Shown here one piece after another: positions 1 to 7,841 of a stretch of DNA of 37,615 bases. Position 1 is the stretch's first letter. The number at the start of each line of letters is the position of its first letter. Where the stretch lies: positions 1-37,615 of IMG/VR virus record IMGVR_UViG_3300025379_000799; one strand, 5' to 3'. The notes beneath the pieces were generated by a model. The model searched no databases. It saw only the letters and a list, made by a program, of their open reading frames with translations, and was not told the DNA's origin. This DNA comes from a virus. The position numbers were made by a program, and so were the translations under genes.

Positions 1-1
1 C

Positions 2-1189
2 AATACAATATGCTTGGCTAAATTTCACGAGGCTACTATTTGGCTATATGCTAGTAAGTTGGCAGGATGCCATCATACGCCTATGGTCACTCCTGGCGAA
101 AGTTTAGTAACATTTTTTAATCCGACTGACAAACGAGATCAACAAAACAGAATGTTATCGGGTGAAAAGCCTAGCGAATGTAACTACTGTTGGAATTTAG
201 AAGATCAAGGAATAACAAGTGACAGAGAATTAAAATCATTATCATTTAAAAATTCACTCGAAGCTAAGGATTACCTAAATCGTAGTTTTATTTTTAAACC
301 TAAAGCATTAGAACTTGCATTTCAAAATACATGTAATTTAGCATGTAGTTATTGTAGTCCTAGTTTTAGTACTGAATGGAAAAACGATATCAATCGTTAT
401 GGGAATTATAACGGTTTAACAACAGATAAAAAATTACATTATCAACGAGGAATAGATAATAATATTCCAGTTGATATGGATTTGTTTTGGAATTGGTTTG
501 ACGAATCAGCTGATGAGTTAGAAAGTATACGGATAACTGGTGGCGAGCCGTTATTGCACGAAGATACATTTAAAACATTTGAAAAAATAAGACAAATCAA
601 TCCCAATATAGAATGTGTTATACACACAAATTTATGTCAAAAACCGACAATAATAGATAGGTTCATTAATAGTGTTAATAAATTATCAAATGTACGTATA
701 AACATAAGTAACGAAACAGCAGGAGACGTTGCCGAATTCATCCGAGATGGCATGATATATAATCAGTGGCTCGACAATGTATCACGTGTCTGTGCCGAAA
801 CAACTGCTAATATTAGTATTAGTACAACTATAACTGCATTAGCATTGATAGGATTAGATCAATTATATATAGATATTCTTAATATTACTAAACGTCCATA
901 TATATCGATAAATTTTGCCACATATCCAGAATTTCAAAGTCTTGCATGTTTATCCTATGTCGAACGTACATTTTATCAAAAAAAATATATTAATTTCTTT
1001 TCGTCAATTGAACATAAACTAACAGACTCCGAATTGAAAGTTATACCTAGAATTTTAAATATGTTAGATCCAAAACTAACAAACAATAAACATGCCGAAT
1101 ATAGAAAAGATTCAGATATATTTTTTGATCAATACTGTAAGCGTAGACACAAATCAGTTAACTTAGCAATGGAAATAGGTAAAAGATGA
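2..1189 (+). CDS. Radical SAM protein with N-terminal twitch-type domain (5' partial)
   Basis: The reading frame is open from the window edge, so the true start is probably upstream; the first possible start inside the window is a TTG at 14. Numbering from that TTG, the radical SAM cluster motif CxxxCxxC is C107/C111/C114 (CNLACSYC), and a GGEP motif that binds SAM in the family lies at 176-179. An N-terminal CHH and a CxxCW pair (C56/C59) precede the core. This layout matches phage proteins annotated as 'twitch domain-containing radical SAM protein', where extra cysteines are thought to bind an auxiliary Fe-S cluster. It would use a 4Fe-4S cluster and SAM to make a 5'-deoxyadenosyl radical; the substrate is unknown. 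Its stop overlaps the next gene's ATG (ATGA), which suggests translational coupling. The family call is firm; the reaction cannot be read from sequence. Confidence 0.85.
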   Translation, partial: NTICLAKFHEATIWLYASKLAGCHHTPMVTPGESLVTFFNPTDKRDQQNRMLSGEKPSECNYCWNLEDQGITSDRELKSLSFKNSLEAKDYLNRSFIFKPKALELAFQNTCNLACSYCSPSFSTEWKNDINRYGNYNGLTTDKKLHYQRGIDNNIPVDMDLFWNWFDESADELESIRITGGEPLLHEDTFKTFEKIRQINPNIECVIHTNLCQKPTIIDRFINSVNKLSNVRINISNETAGDVAEFIRDGMIYNQWLDNVSRVCAETTANISISTTITALALIGLDQLYIDILNITKRPYISINFATYPEFQSLACLSYVERTFYQKKYINFFSSIEHKLTDSELKVIPRILNMLDPKLTNNKHAEYRKDSDIFFDQYCKRRHKSVNLAMEIGKR

Positions 1190-2370
1190 CTTGTCCTAGC
1201 AATCTATGTAGTATACCGTGGACTGGGTTTAGTAATGAACCAGATGGCAGAGCACAACCGTGTTGCTTATATAAAGGCTACATAGATAATATGTATGTGC
1301 AGACTAGCACTCCCGATGAAATATTGCATAGTAGTTTTATGAAGGACTTGCGTAATCGTTTTAGACGTAATGAACGCCCGGAAGAATGTAGTACGTGTTG
1401 GGCCGATGAGGATAACGGGTATCAAAGTAAAAGATTAATTTATAATACTAATATTCGAAAAGATCTTATAAATTGGGAGGAGGAGCCTTCGGGTGTTTCT
1501 GAACTACAGTTAATTATTAACAATAGTTGCAATTTAAAATGCCGTAGTTGTACACCAAGTCATAGCACCCAATGGCAACACGAAATTAAAATTTTAACCG
1601 GTAACAATGGTTATCCTATGCCATTAGGGCAAAGCGGGGATGAAATGGGAAAACTTTGGACCGAAAGACATAACTGGTACAGGAAACTCACTAGATTAGA
1701 AATAGTCGGTGGTGAACCATTTTATGTTAAGCAATGGCATATTATATTAACTGAATTAATCGATATGGGATACAGTAAAAATATCGACCTAACACTGACT
1801 ACCAACTGCACATTATTTTTTCCCGAGTTATTAGAGAGAATTGCTACTAGTTTTAAATCTGTTGGAATAGGGCTGAGCATCGATGGTATCGGTGCAACGT
1901 ATGAATATTTAAGACATCCTGGAAAATGGCTAGAAACATATCACAATATGAAACAATATTATGAATATGCCGATCGCATTAATATACAAATTAACTTTAC
2001 TATAAGTTGGTTAAATGCATTAGAAGCACCCGCAGTACATGAATTAATTAAAACAGAGTTTCCAAAGTTTTCTATCTGGAATAATATAGTACACTCGCCA
2101 GAACATATGGCATTATGGTCTGCTCCTGCATCATTAAAAAAAGAGATAAGAGAAAGATGGAAAACTTACTCATGGAGTGAAAAATATAAAAATACCATGC
2201 TCGGTATTTTAAATTTTATGGATAGTCGGTCTAGTTCCAAAGAACAAATTAAAAAAAATTTGAACATGTTATATAATACAGATATATATAGAAAAGAAAG
2301 TTTGCTTAAATCTATCCCAATTCTAAGTAAATTTATACCAATAAAGGAAATAGTAGATGTTAACGTATAA
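1186..2370 (+). CDS. Radical SAM protein with N-terminal twitch-type domain
   Basis: A complete 394-aa relative of the preceding gene. The N-terminus carries C-S-I-P-W ... P-C-C (about residues 8-27) and a CxxCW pair (C68/C71), as expected for an N-terminal auxiliary-cluster domain. The radical SAM motif is C115/C119/C122 (CNLKCRSC) and GGEP is at 175-178. The ATG overlaps the TGA of the upstream gene, and its own 3' end overlaps the next gene by 14 nt. The two adjacent enzymes are clearly homologous but divergent, so they may act on different positions or substrates, or as a pair. No substrate or precursor peptide is recognisable nearby. Confidence 0.88.
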   Translation: MTCPSNLCSIPWTGFSNEPDGRAQPCCLYKGYIDNMYVQTSTPDEILHSSFMKDLRNRFRRNERPEECSTCWADEDNGYQSKRLIYNTNIRKDLINWEEEPSGVSELQLIINNSCNLKCRSCTPSHSTQWQHEIKILTGNNGYPMPLGQSGDEMGKLWTERHNWYRKLTRLEIVGGEPFYVKQWHIILTELIDMGYSKNIDLTLTTNCTLFFPELLERIATSFKSVGIGLSIDGIGATYEYLRHPGKWLETYHNMKQYYEYADRINIQINFTISWLNALEAPAVHELIKTEFPKFSIWNNIVHSPEHMALWSAPASLKKEIRERWKTYSWSEKYKNTMLGILNFMDSRSSSKEQIKKNLNMLYNTDIYRKESLLKSIPILSKFIPIKEIVDVNV

Positions 2371-3295
2371 TCTTACACGTAAAGATAATAGCACAACTAA
2401 AATTAATGTGCAGTTATTAGATACAGATTTTGCATTAGAATGGAAAAATTATATGCTGGCATTATCTAAAAGATTGCCTGATATTGGTTGGAATTTAAGA
2501 ATCGGTGGGTGCAAAGCAGTACATTACATGGATGCTCCAGTTGAACTATTGCAAGGGTTGTATGATGGATTTAATTTTTTACATAATAATCTAGGATTAG
2601 ATTATACAACAGAATTATCGGATCTGAAATATTTAATTAAAAATCCAACTGAATTAAGACAATCCCATTTAAATACATGGCATCGACATTTTACTACCCA
2701 ATCGACAGAGTGGTACTCTGGTAGAATGCCTGTGCCGACAGGTTTTACTAGCGAAGATACATTTAAAGCTGTAAACATATTAAATCAAAATACACACGAT
2801 CTAGAAAGATCTACATATTGCTATCTTGAAAACGTTAATTTAATAAAAGGAAAATGGTTTCATTTTATTGCATGCACTGACAGTAAAGAATTTAAAAATA
2901 AAGATGCACTATTTGGTAATGGGGCCGAACTTAGATTGACTGATAGAATATTTAATCCTGAAACAAATGGGTTCCATCATACCGTATGGTTATCTGAGGA
3001 TATACAGGGCAAAGATCAAATTAAATCATGGTTAGAACACGACGACCTATCTGCAAATGATTGTACTGGCAATTTATTCATGACTCCTAATATTATGTTA
3101 GATCCCCATATGATATTTGCAACTGTAATGGAAAATCCAAGCTGGACCCAACAACATTTAGAATCCGGAAAACCAGTAAATCGATTCCCGATCGGGGATA
3201 TTTTAGATTTAGAATTGATAGATTGGTTATCATTAATTGATGCTACTGTAGATTCAGTTGAACTAGATAGTATTGTAATTTGGAAAAATCGATGA
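2357..3295 (+). CDS. Unrecognised protein of the radical SAM cluster
   Basis: A 312-aa protein of no family I recognise. The start ATG lies inside the end of the upstream radical SAM gene, with an AAAGGA ribosome-binding site 8 nt before it. The protein is rich in Trp, His and Asp, for example LNTWHRHF near residue 105, and has no signal peptide or transmembrane segment. Its stop overlaps the next gene's ATG as ATGA. Tight coupling on both sides suggests a role in the same process as the radical SAM proteins, perhaps as substrate carrier, partner or second enzyme. That role is inferred from position only. Confidence 0.7.
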   Translation: MLTYNLTRKDNSTTKINVQLLDTDFALEWKNYMLALSKRLPDIGWNLRIGGCKAVHYMDAPVELLQGLYDGFNFLHNNLGLDYTTELSDLKYLIKNPTELRQSHLNTWHRHFTTQSTEWYSGRMPVPTGFTSEDTFKAVNILNQNTHDLERSTYCYLENVNLIKGKWFHFIACTDSKEFKNKDALFGNGAELRLTDRIFNPETNGFHHTVWLSEDIQGKDQIKSWLEHDDLSANDCTGNLFMTPNIMLDPHMIFATVMENPSWTQQHLESGKPVNRFPIGDILDLELIDWLSLIDATVDSVELDSIVIWKNR

Positions 3296-4680
3296 AAATA
3301 GCATTTGGATTATATAATCAGCTAAATCATAAATCATCTTCTTATCGAGAACATGTTAAAGATATAACTTTATTCAGTATTAATATATCGTTAAACAATA
3401 GTAGAAATAATTTCACTGAAACTATTTTAATAGAAGGGGATGATATTACTAAGATAATGACAGATGCATTGACACAGAATACCGATCATTTATTTTTAGT
3501 TGCGTTAGGATATCAGTCACATTCTCCCATGCTTGTTCATCAAATAATAAAAGAAGCACAGGAAAATAACTATGCATTTGTGGGACATATTTTAGAAGAT
3601 AAACCTTCTGGATATTTTTATTTGCACGATCAAGCACTGTATGTTAATATTAAAACATGGCAGGAAATAGGATGTCCTGTATTTGGAAATTACAGAACAG
3701 CAAATTCAGAAATGTTAGCATTACCTGATCGTAGTAATGAAGATATTCACGACGATTATACCCCAACATATTTAAAACCAACAAATACAAGTCAAGTTTA
3801 TAACGGTTCATTACGTCCTGGAGCAGATTTTATTTCTTCTATTTTGTCCTCAGGGCATGCTGTAGGTAATTTTAGTAGGCAAGTACGAGATCAAAAATAT
3901 CATTTATATCCAGATATAGAAGATACTCGATTTGAAAGAATATTAAATGGTGAAAAAAATATAACTGTTGAACCAGTTGGCCCTACTGGCGGACAATATC
4001 GATATCTAGAAGAGACTAATTTTGATAAAAATGTAACCACACTTGTTTTTGTATTCAATAATGATCCAGTTAACTTACCAAATCTTGCATATAATCAAGA
4101 TACAAAACTAGATACATTATATGCCGTTGCCGCCGGATTTAAACCTATACAAATATTAACTAAAACCGACTGGAAATCTGCTAGAGTGGTATACATTGAT
4201 TATTCGCAATCTGCGTTAAATTTTAAAAAATGGTTGGTAGAAACATGGGACGGTACAAATTACTTAGAAAAAATTAACGAGTACAAACAAATCGATTCTA
4301 CATTCAGACCTAACTGGTTGCCAAACAGAGATTTTACACCGGAATGGGATAAAACTATTGATATGTTTGGTGGGCAAACGTTGTGGTTAGATACATGGAA
4401 TCAATATAAAAAATTGCCGCACAAGTATATGCATATTGATTTATTTGGAAATTATCGCGAAATGATAACAGATATGCAATCCCACTCTGGTAATAATTTT
4501 ATATGGTTTAGCAATAGTTTTTATACTCCAGCAAGTATTAGAAATTTTTCCCCTTCAGCATTAAAATCTTTATATAAAAACTTTTTAAAAGATCTAATAG
4601 AAAACAATCAAAGTATACATCTAGGCGGATGCGATAATGCGGCAAATTCTGCTTGGACACATTACGGTGTTATTCGATGA
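3292..4680 (+). CDS. Unrecognised 462-aa protein of the radical SAM cluster
   Basis: I chose the ATG at 3292 over an in-frame TTG at 3280 because it forms an ATGA overlap with the upstream stop, as elsewhere in this cluster. The protein begins MKIAFGLYNQ, has a hydrophobic strand (HLFLVALGY) near residue 64 and then a segment ending in IGCPVFGNYR. The pattern of short hydrophobic strands with Asp/His loops vaguely recalls nucleotide-sugar glycosyltransferases, but no DxD motif can be placed with confidence and this is only a guess. No signal peptide or membrane segment is visible. The stop overlaps the following oxygenase-like gene (ATGA). Confidence 0.7.
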   Translation: MKIAFGLYNQLNHKSSSYREHVKDITLFSINISLNNSRNNFTETILIEGDDITKIMTDALTQNTDHLFLVALGYQSHSPMLVHQIIKEAQENNYAFVGHILEDKPSGYFYLHDQALYVNIKTWQEIGCPVFGNYRTANSEMLALPDRSNEDIHDDYTPTYLKPTNTSQVYNGSLRPGADFISSILSSGHAVGNFSRQVRDQKYHLYPDIEDTRFERILNGEKNITVEPVGPTGGQYRYLEETNFDKNVTTLVFVFNNDPVNLPNLAYNQDTKLDTLYAVAAGFKPIQILTKTDWKSARVVYIDYSQSALNFKKWLVETWDGTNYLEKINEYKQIDSTFRPNWLPNRDFTPEWDKTIDMFGGQTLWLDTWNQYKKLPHKYMHIDLFGNYREMITDMQSHSGNNFIWFSNSFYTPASIRNFSPSALKSLYKNFLKDLIENNQSIHLGGCDNAANSAWTHYGVIR

Positions 4681-5390
4681 ATAATAAAATTGTAGATTTT
4701 TTTCAAGAGGCTCCTTGGACATTTGATTTTAAAAATCAAATAGTACCTAATTTTGAGGATGAGCAACTAGGGCATTGGATCATTCATAACAGTGGTTGGC
4801 CGTATCTTCCACTAGATTTGCCAAATGTTCCTTATAAGGAAATGCTTGAAGAAGCCCTTGCTATAAAAGATATGTTTATAGTACACAGGAGTCCAGATAG
4901 TTTAGGTTGGAAAAGCCTTTGTATTTACGGGGAAGAATGGAATAAAACAGATTATTATACTGCCTACCCTGAAAATGCAAATAAACGTATGGAAGATATT
5001 GAATATAAATGGACTAAAGTAGCCGATTTATGCCCTGTCACTACAGAATATTTTAAAAATTTTTTCCCACACACACCAACTCAGCGAATAAGATTTATGT
5101 GGCTAGATCCACAGGGATACATACTACCACACCGAGACAGAAGTGAACATTTTCTCTCTCCTATTAATATTGCATTGAATAATCCCAAAGGATGTATTTT
5201 TAATATGGAGGGTAAAGGATACGTTCCTTTTGAAGAAACAGGAAATTCGTGTTTAGTAGATATAGGAAATTTACATAGTGTTTGGAATAATAGCAATACT
5301 CCAAGAATTCACATAATTTCTCATGGTGCTCCTAAGTTGTTTTTTAATAAATTGGTAGCAAATAGCTTTAAAAAATTAATTAAATCTTAA
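4677..5390 (+). CDS. 2-oxoglutarate/Fe(II)-dependent oxygenase-like protein (aspartyl/asparaginyl hydroxylase type)
   Basis: A 237-aa protein started at the ATG at 4677, which overlaps the upstream stop (ATGA). An earlier in-frame start at 4653 is less likely. The C-terminal half has the facial-triad pattern of Fe(II)/2-oxoglutarate oxygenases: H152-x-D154 (LPHRDRSEH), a distal H200 (GNLHSVWN), then R210 in TPRIHIISHG as the likely 2OG-binding arginine. Spacing and length fit the compact aspartyl/asparaginyl beta-hydroxylase-like group. It would hydroxylate a protein side chain or small molecule with O2 and 2OG. Co-location with three radical SAM genes suggests consecutive oxidative steps on one substrate, which is inference. 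Confidence 0.72.
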   Translation: MNNKIVDFFQEAPWTFDFKNQIVPNFEDEQLGHWIIHNSGWPYLPLDLPNVPYKEMLEEALAIKDMFIVHRSPDSLGWKSLCIYGEEWNKTDYYTAYPENANKRMEDIEYKWTKVADLCPVTTEYFKNFFPHTPTQRIRFMWLDPQGYILPHRDRSEHFLSPINIALNNPKGCIFNMEGKGYVPFEETGNSCLVDIGNLHSVWNNSNTPRIHIISHGAPKLFFNKLVANSFKKLIKS

Positions 5391-5398
5391 TTACTTAC

Positions 5399-6526
5399 AT
5401 GCAAAATAATAAAAACTATTGCCCGGATCTTTTTACTGGACTTTTTTTAGAAAAAGAAGATCAAAATACTACAAGAATTGCTCATTGTTGTGTAGCAAAA
5501 TTAAGTGAACCATTATCTACGATTAGCATGGATCATTCACATTTAGAAAAATCTAGACAGTTTTATTTAAACACCGGAGAATTACCTAATGAATGTAAGT
5601 ATTGTAAAGATTCAGAAAAAATAGGATCTCCTAACCAAAGAACTTCTAGATGGCCATTATTAACTGAATATCCAATCAAAGTACAATTAGAAAAATTAGA
5701 TTATAACTGCGACAATATTTGTAATTTAAAATGTATAATGTGCGGAGGTCATTATAGCTCGGCTTGGTTAGAAGATGAACTTAAACTAGGCTGGAGAAAC
5801 GTACAAAATACAAATATTAAAAAAACAAAAAATAATAAATTATTTGAAAATATCGATGTGAGTCATGTAAAACAAATCTATTTTAATGGCGGAGAACCTT
5901 TAATGACTCGCGATCATATTAATGTTCTTAATCATATACTTAAAAATCATCGAGATCCGTCTACTATAAGAGTGCTATATTCAATTAATGGTACTTTTAG
6001 ATTCACCGAAGAGATGATTAATATTTGGAAAAATTTTTACGAAGTAGCATTTAATATTAGTATCGATGCTATTGGGGAATGTTTTGAATACACACGATAC
6101 GGAGCAAATTGGTTAGAAGTTGAACAGAATTTATTAAGCTACCAAAATTCTGGTTTAAATAATATTATTCTAAGGATAGGTGCATCAATAGGCATACATA
6201 ATATTCTGTATGTTGGCGATTTAATTCAATGGGGTTTAGACAATAACTATAAAGTATTCATGAATCAAAATGTATGGGGAGAACTATCGACTTTAAATTT
6301 TCCAAAACAACATTTTAATATGCTACACTCATATATTATATCATTGCCAGATTCAGATGCTAAGTGGTCAATAGTTACGTTAATTAATTCAATTATGGAA
6401 AACAACGAGACATCGTTATCGTGGATTGACAGATTAAATAAATTAGATGCTATAAGAGGCAATAATTGGCGTAAAAGTTTAAGTAGACTATACGATCTAG
6501 ACCCTAAATATTTTGATCAAAATTAA
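5399..6526 (+). CDS. Radical SAM protein with N-terminal twitch-type domain
   Basis: A 375-aa protein and third member of the same family. The radical SAM motif is C108/C112/C115 (CNLKCIMC) and GGEP is at 164-167. The N-terminal part has C8, a CC pair near residue 30 and a CxxC pair (C66/C69) that lacks the usual following Trp. Eight nucleotides separate it from the oxygenase-like gene, and no strong ribosome-binding site is visible. It is the last gene of the cluster and is followed by an inverted repeat that may terminate transcription. Function and substrate are unknown; the family assignment is secure. Confidence 0.87.
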   Translation: MQNNKNYCPDLFTGLFLEKEDQNTTRIAHCCVAKLSEPLSTISMDHSHLEKSRQFYLNTGELPNECKYCKDSEKIGSPNQRTSRWPLLTEYPIKVQLEKLDYNCDNICNLKCIMCGGHYSSAWLEDELKLGWRNVQNTNIKKTKNNKLFENIDVSHVKQIYFNGGEPLMTRDHINVLNHILKNHRDPSTIRVLYSINGTFRFTEEMINIWKNFYEVAFNISIDAIGECFEYTRYGANWLEVEQNLLSYQNSGLNNIILRIGASIGIHNILYVGDLIQWGLDNNYKVFMNQNVWGELSTLNFPKQHFNMLHSYIISLPDSDAKWSIVTLINSIMENNETSLSWIDRLNKLDAIRGNNWRKSLSRLYDLDPKYFDQN

Positions 6527-6529
6527 GTT

Positions 6530-6555
6530 ATTGTGTTGCAAAAACACAACACAAT
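6530..6555 (+). terminator. Inverted repeat, possible terminator of the radical SAM cluster
   Basis: ATTGTGTTG and CAACACAAT form a perfect 9-bp stem around an 8-nt loop, directly after the last radical SAM stop codon. The stem is AT-rich and no T-tract follows, so intrinsic termination would be weak; it could instead be an mRNA 3'-end stabiliser or an operator. It sits 6 bp upstream of the next promoter's -35 box. Confidence 0.45.
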
Positions 6556-6561
6556 GAACAG

Positions 6562-6590
6562 TTGACTTCTTGTATCTTCGATAGTATAAT
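6562..6590 (+). promoter_or_regulatory. Host sigma70-like (early-type) promoter
   Basis: TTGACT (6562-6567), a 17-nt spacer and TATAAT (6585-6590) give a near-consensus bacterial promoter. Transcription would start near 6597, about 25 nt before the TTG start of the next gene. The same two hexamers recur before queD and the clamp loader gene. Confidence 0.8.
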
Positions 6591-6621
6591 ATATACATGT
6601 TAAATAAAACAGGAGCAGAAA

Positions 6622-7791
6622 TTGGCTAAAACAGCTACAGCAACTCGTTCACGGGTACCAAAAGATCATAGTCCAGTTTGGGAAGGACATGAAACTTGGA
6701 CAGAAGCAGAATTTCTACAAAAATTTCATTCTGCAACTGCTTACTATCGTTTGGAGTTTTCGGGCAAAGATTTGAAACCAGCTGTGCTCAAATGGATGCA
6801 GTCGGTTGGGTGTACTAAAGAAGATATTACAGCTTTTAAGAAAACCAAAGATGGTCGTTGTAATGTTACAATGGGTGCTATTGCCAGTTGCTTACTTCGC
6901 GGTATGCCGGCTGTTCGTGCAGATTTTAATAAAGGCCGCGATGCATCTGCGTGGTTGCGTAACGAAATTGTGCAAGTAATCGAAGCAGGTAAAAACGACA
7001 TCGACGAAGAAGCTAATAAAATAGCTGAATTGGCTAAACCTGTAGTAGCTCAACCTAGCATCCAAGATCGGTTGCGTGAAACAGCTTTTCGAATGACTGA
7101 AGAAATCGAAGATGCTATAGAAGGTTTCCAAGAAGATCCAGAAAACTTTGATCCAAAAGCATTTAAAATGCTTAACTTGCTCAAAGGAAAAGAGGTCAAA
7201 GCCGCCCATGCTAGAGTCATTAAAACCCTCTATACAAGGGATTTAGACGAACTACTAGAGTTAGCTAGCGGTAATGCAGATGAACAGCTTAAAGAGGGCT
7301 ACAGCCATCGTACAAAGAAACAAATTCGTAATTTGATTGCATTTTATCAAGAGATTATGAGTGCGTGTGATATGTTGGCACAAGAAGCTAAAGTTAATCG
7401 CAAACCCCGTAAGACTAAGTCTGTGCCAAAAGATAAGATTGTTGCCAAATTGAAATATATGAAGAGTAACGAGCCTTTGAAATTGGTTAGTATCAATCCT
7501 ACTGATATTATTGGTAGCAAGGAACTTTGGGTTTACAATACTAAGACCCGTAAATTGGGTCGATATGTTGCAGAAGAATACAAAGATTTAAGTATCAAAG
7601 GTACTACAATTACCGGTTTTAGCGAGAATCTCAGTATTTGTAAGACTCTGCGCAAACCAGATGAAAAACTTAAAGAATTCAAAGCAGCTGGTAAAGTACA
7701 ACTACGCAAGTTCTTAGATACCATCAATGCTACAGATACTCGAATGAACGGACGTATTAATGAGGAAATTGTACTGTTAAAAGTACAATAA
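6622..7791 (+). CDS. Conserved hypothetical protein of marine T4-like phages
   Basis: A 389-aa soluble protein with no recognisable catalytic motif. The start is a TTG at 6622 with an AGGAG ribosome-binding site 6 nt upstream; no better ATG exists. The N-terminal part (to about residue 120) is compact, the middle (130-230) is acidic and helical, and a basic stretch (KVNRKPRKTKSVPKDK, about 258-273) is followed by a C-terminal domain containing NPTDIIGSKELWVYNTKTR. I recall similar proteins in cyanophage and pelagic myovirus genomes, always without function, and cannot check this here. The basic linker could bind nucleic acid. The strong early-type promoter suggests expression early in infection rather than a structural role. 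Confidence 0.75.
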   Translation: MAKTATATRSRVPKDHSPVWEGHETWTEAEFLQKFHSATAYYRLEFSGKDLKPAVLKWMQSVGCTKEDITAFKKTKDGRCNVTMGAIASCLLRGMPAVRADFNKGRDASAWLRNEIVQVIEAGKNDIDEEANKIAELAKPVVAQPSIQDRLRETAFRMTEEIEDAIEGFQEDPENFDPKAFKMLNLLKGKEVKAAHARVIKTLYTRDLDELLELASGNADEQLKEGYSHRTKKQIRNLIAFYQEIMSACDMLAQEAKVNRKPRKTKSVPKDKIVAKLKYMKSNEPLKLVSINPTDIIGSKELWVYNTKTRKLGRYVAEEYKDLSIKGTTITGFSENLSICKTLRKPDEKLKEFKAAGKVQLRKFLDTINATDTRMNGRINEEIVLLKVQ

Positions 7792-7803
7792 CAGTTATCA
7801 AAT

Positions 7804-7841
7804 CATGGATAAATACTCCATAAGAGAGTATTTTATCCATG
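7804..7841 (+). promoter_or_regulatory. Late-type promoter embedded in a near-palindrome
   Basis: GATAAATA (7808-7815) followed by CTCC closely matches the T4 late -10 element and its downstream bases. Transcription would start near 7821, leaving an 18-nt leader with AAGAGAG as ribosome-binding site before the ATG at 7839. The element lies in the left arm (7804-7818) of a 15/16-nt inverted repeat. The right arm (7826-7841) covers the start codon, with a single extra T. Confidence 0.65.

Noticed and set aside
2-6526. A RiPP system with a small precursor peptide
   Set aside because: Junctions overlap or are only a few bases long, and no short Cys- or Gly-rich leader-core peptide gene was found in the cluster or its flanks. 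A precursor upstream of the window cannot be excluded.
6599-6606. GTTAAATA as a late promoter for the 6622 gene
   Set aside because: Its predicted transcript would begin at the ribosome-binding site itself, and a far better sigma70-like promoter lies just upstream.
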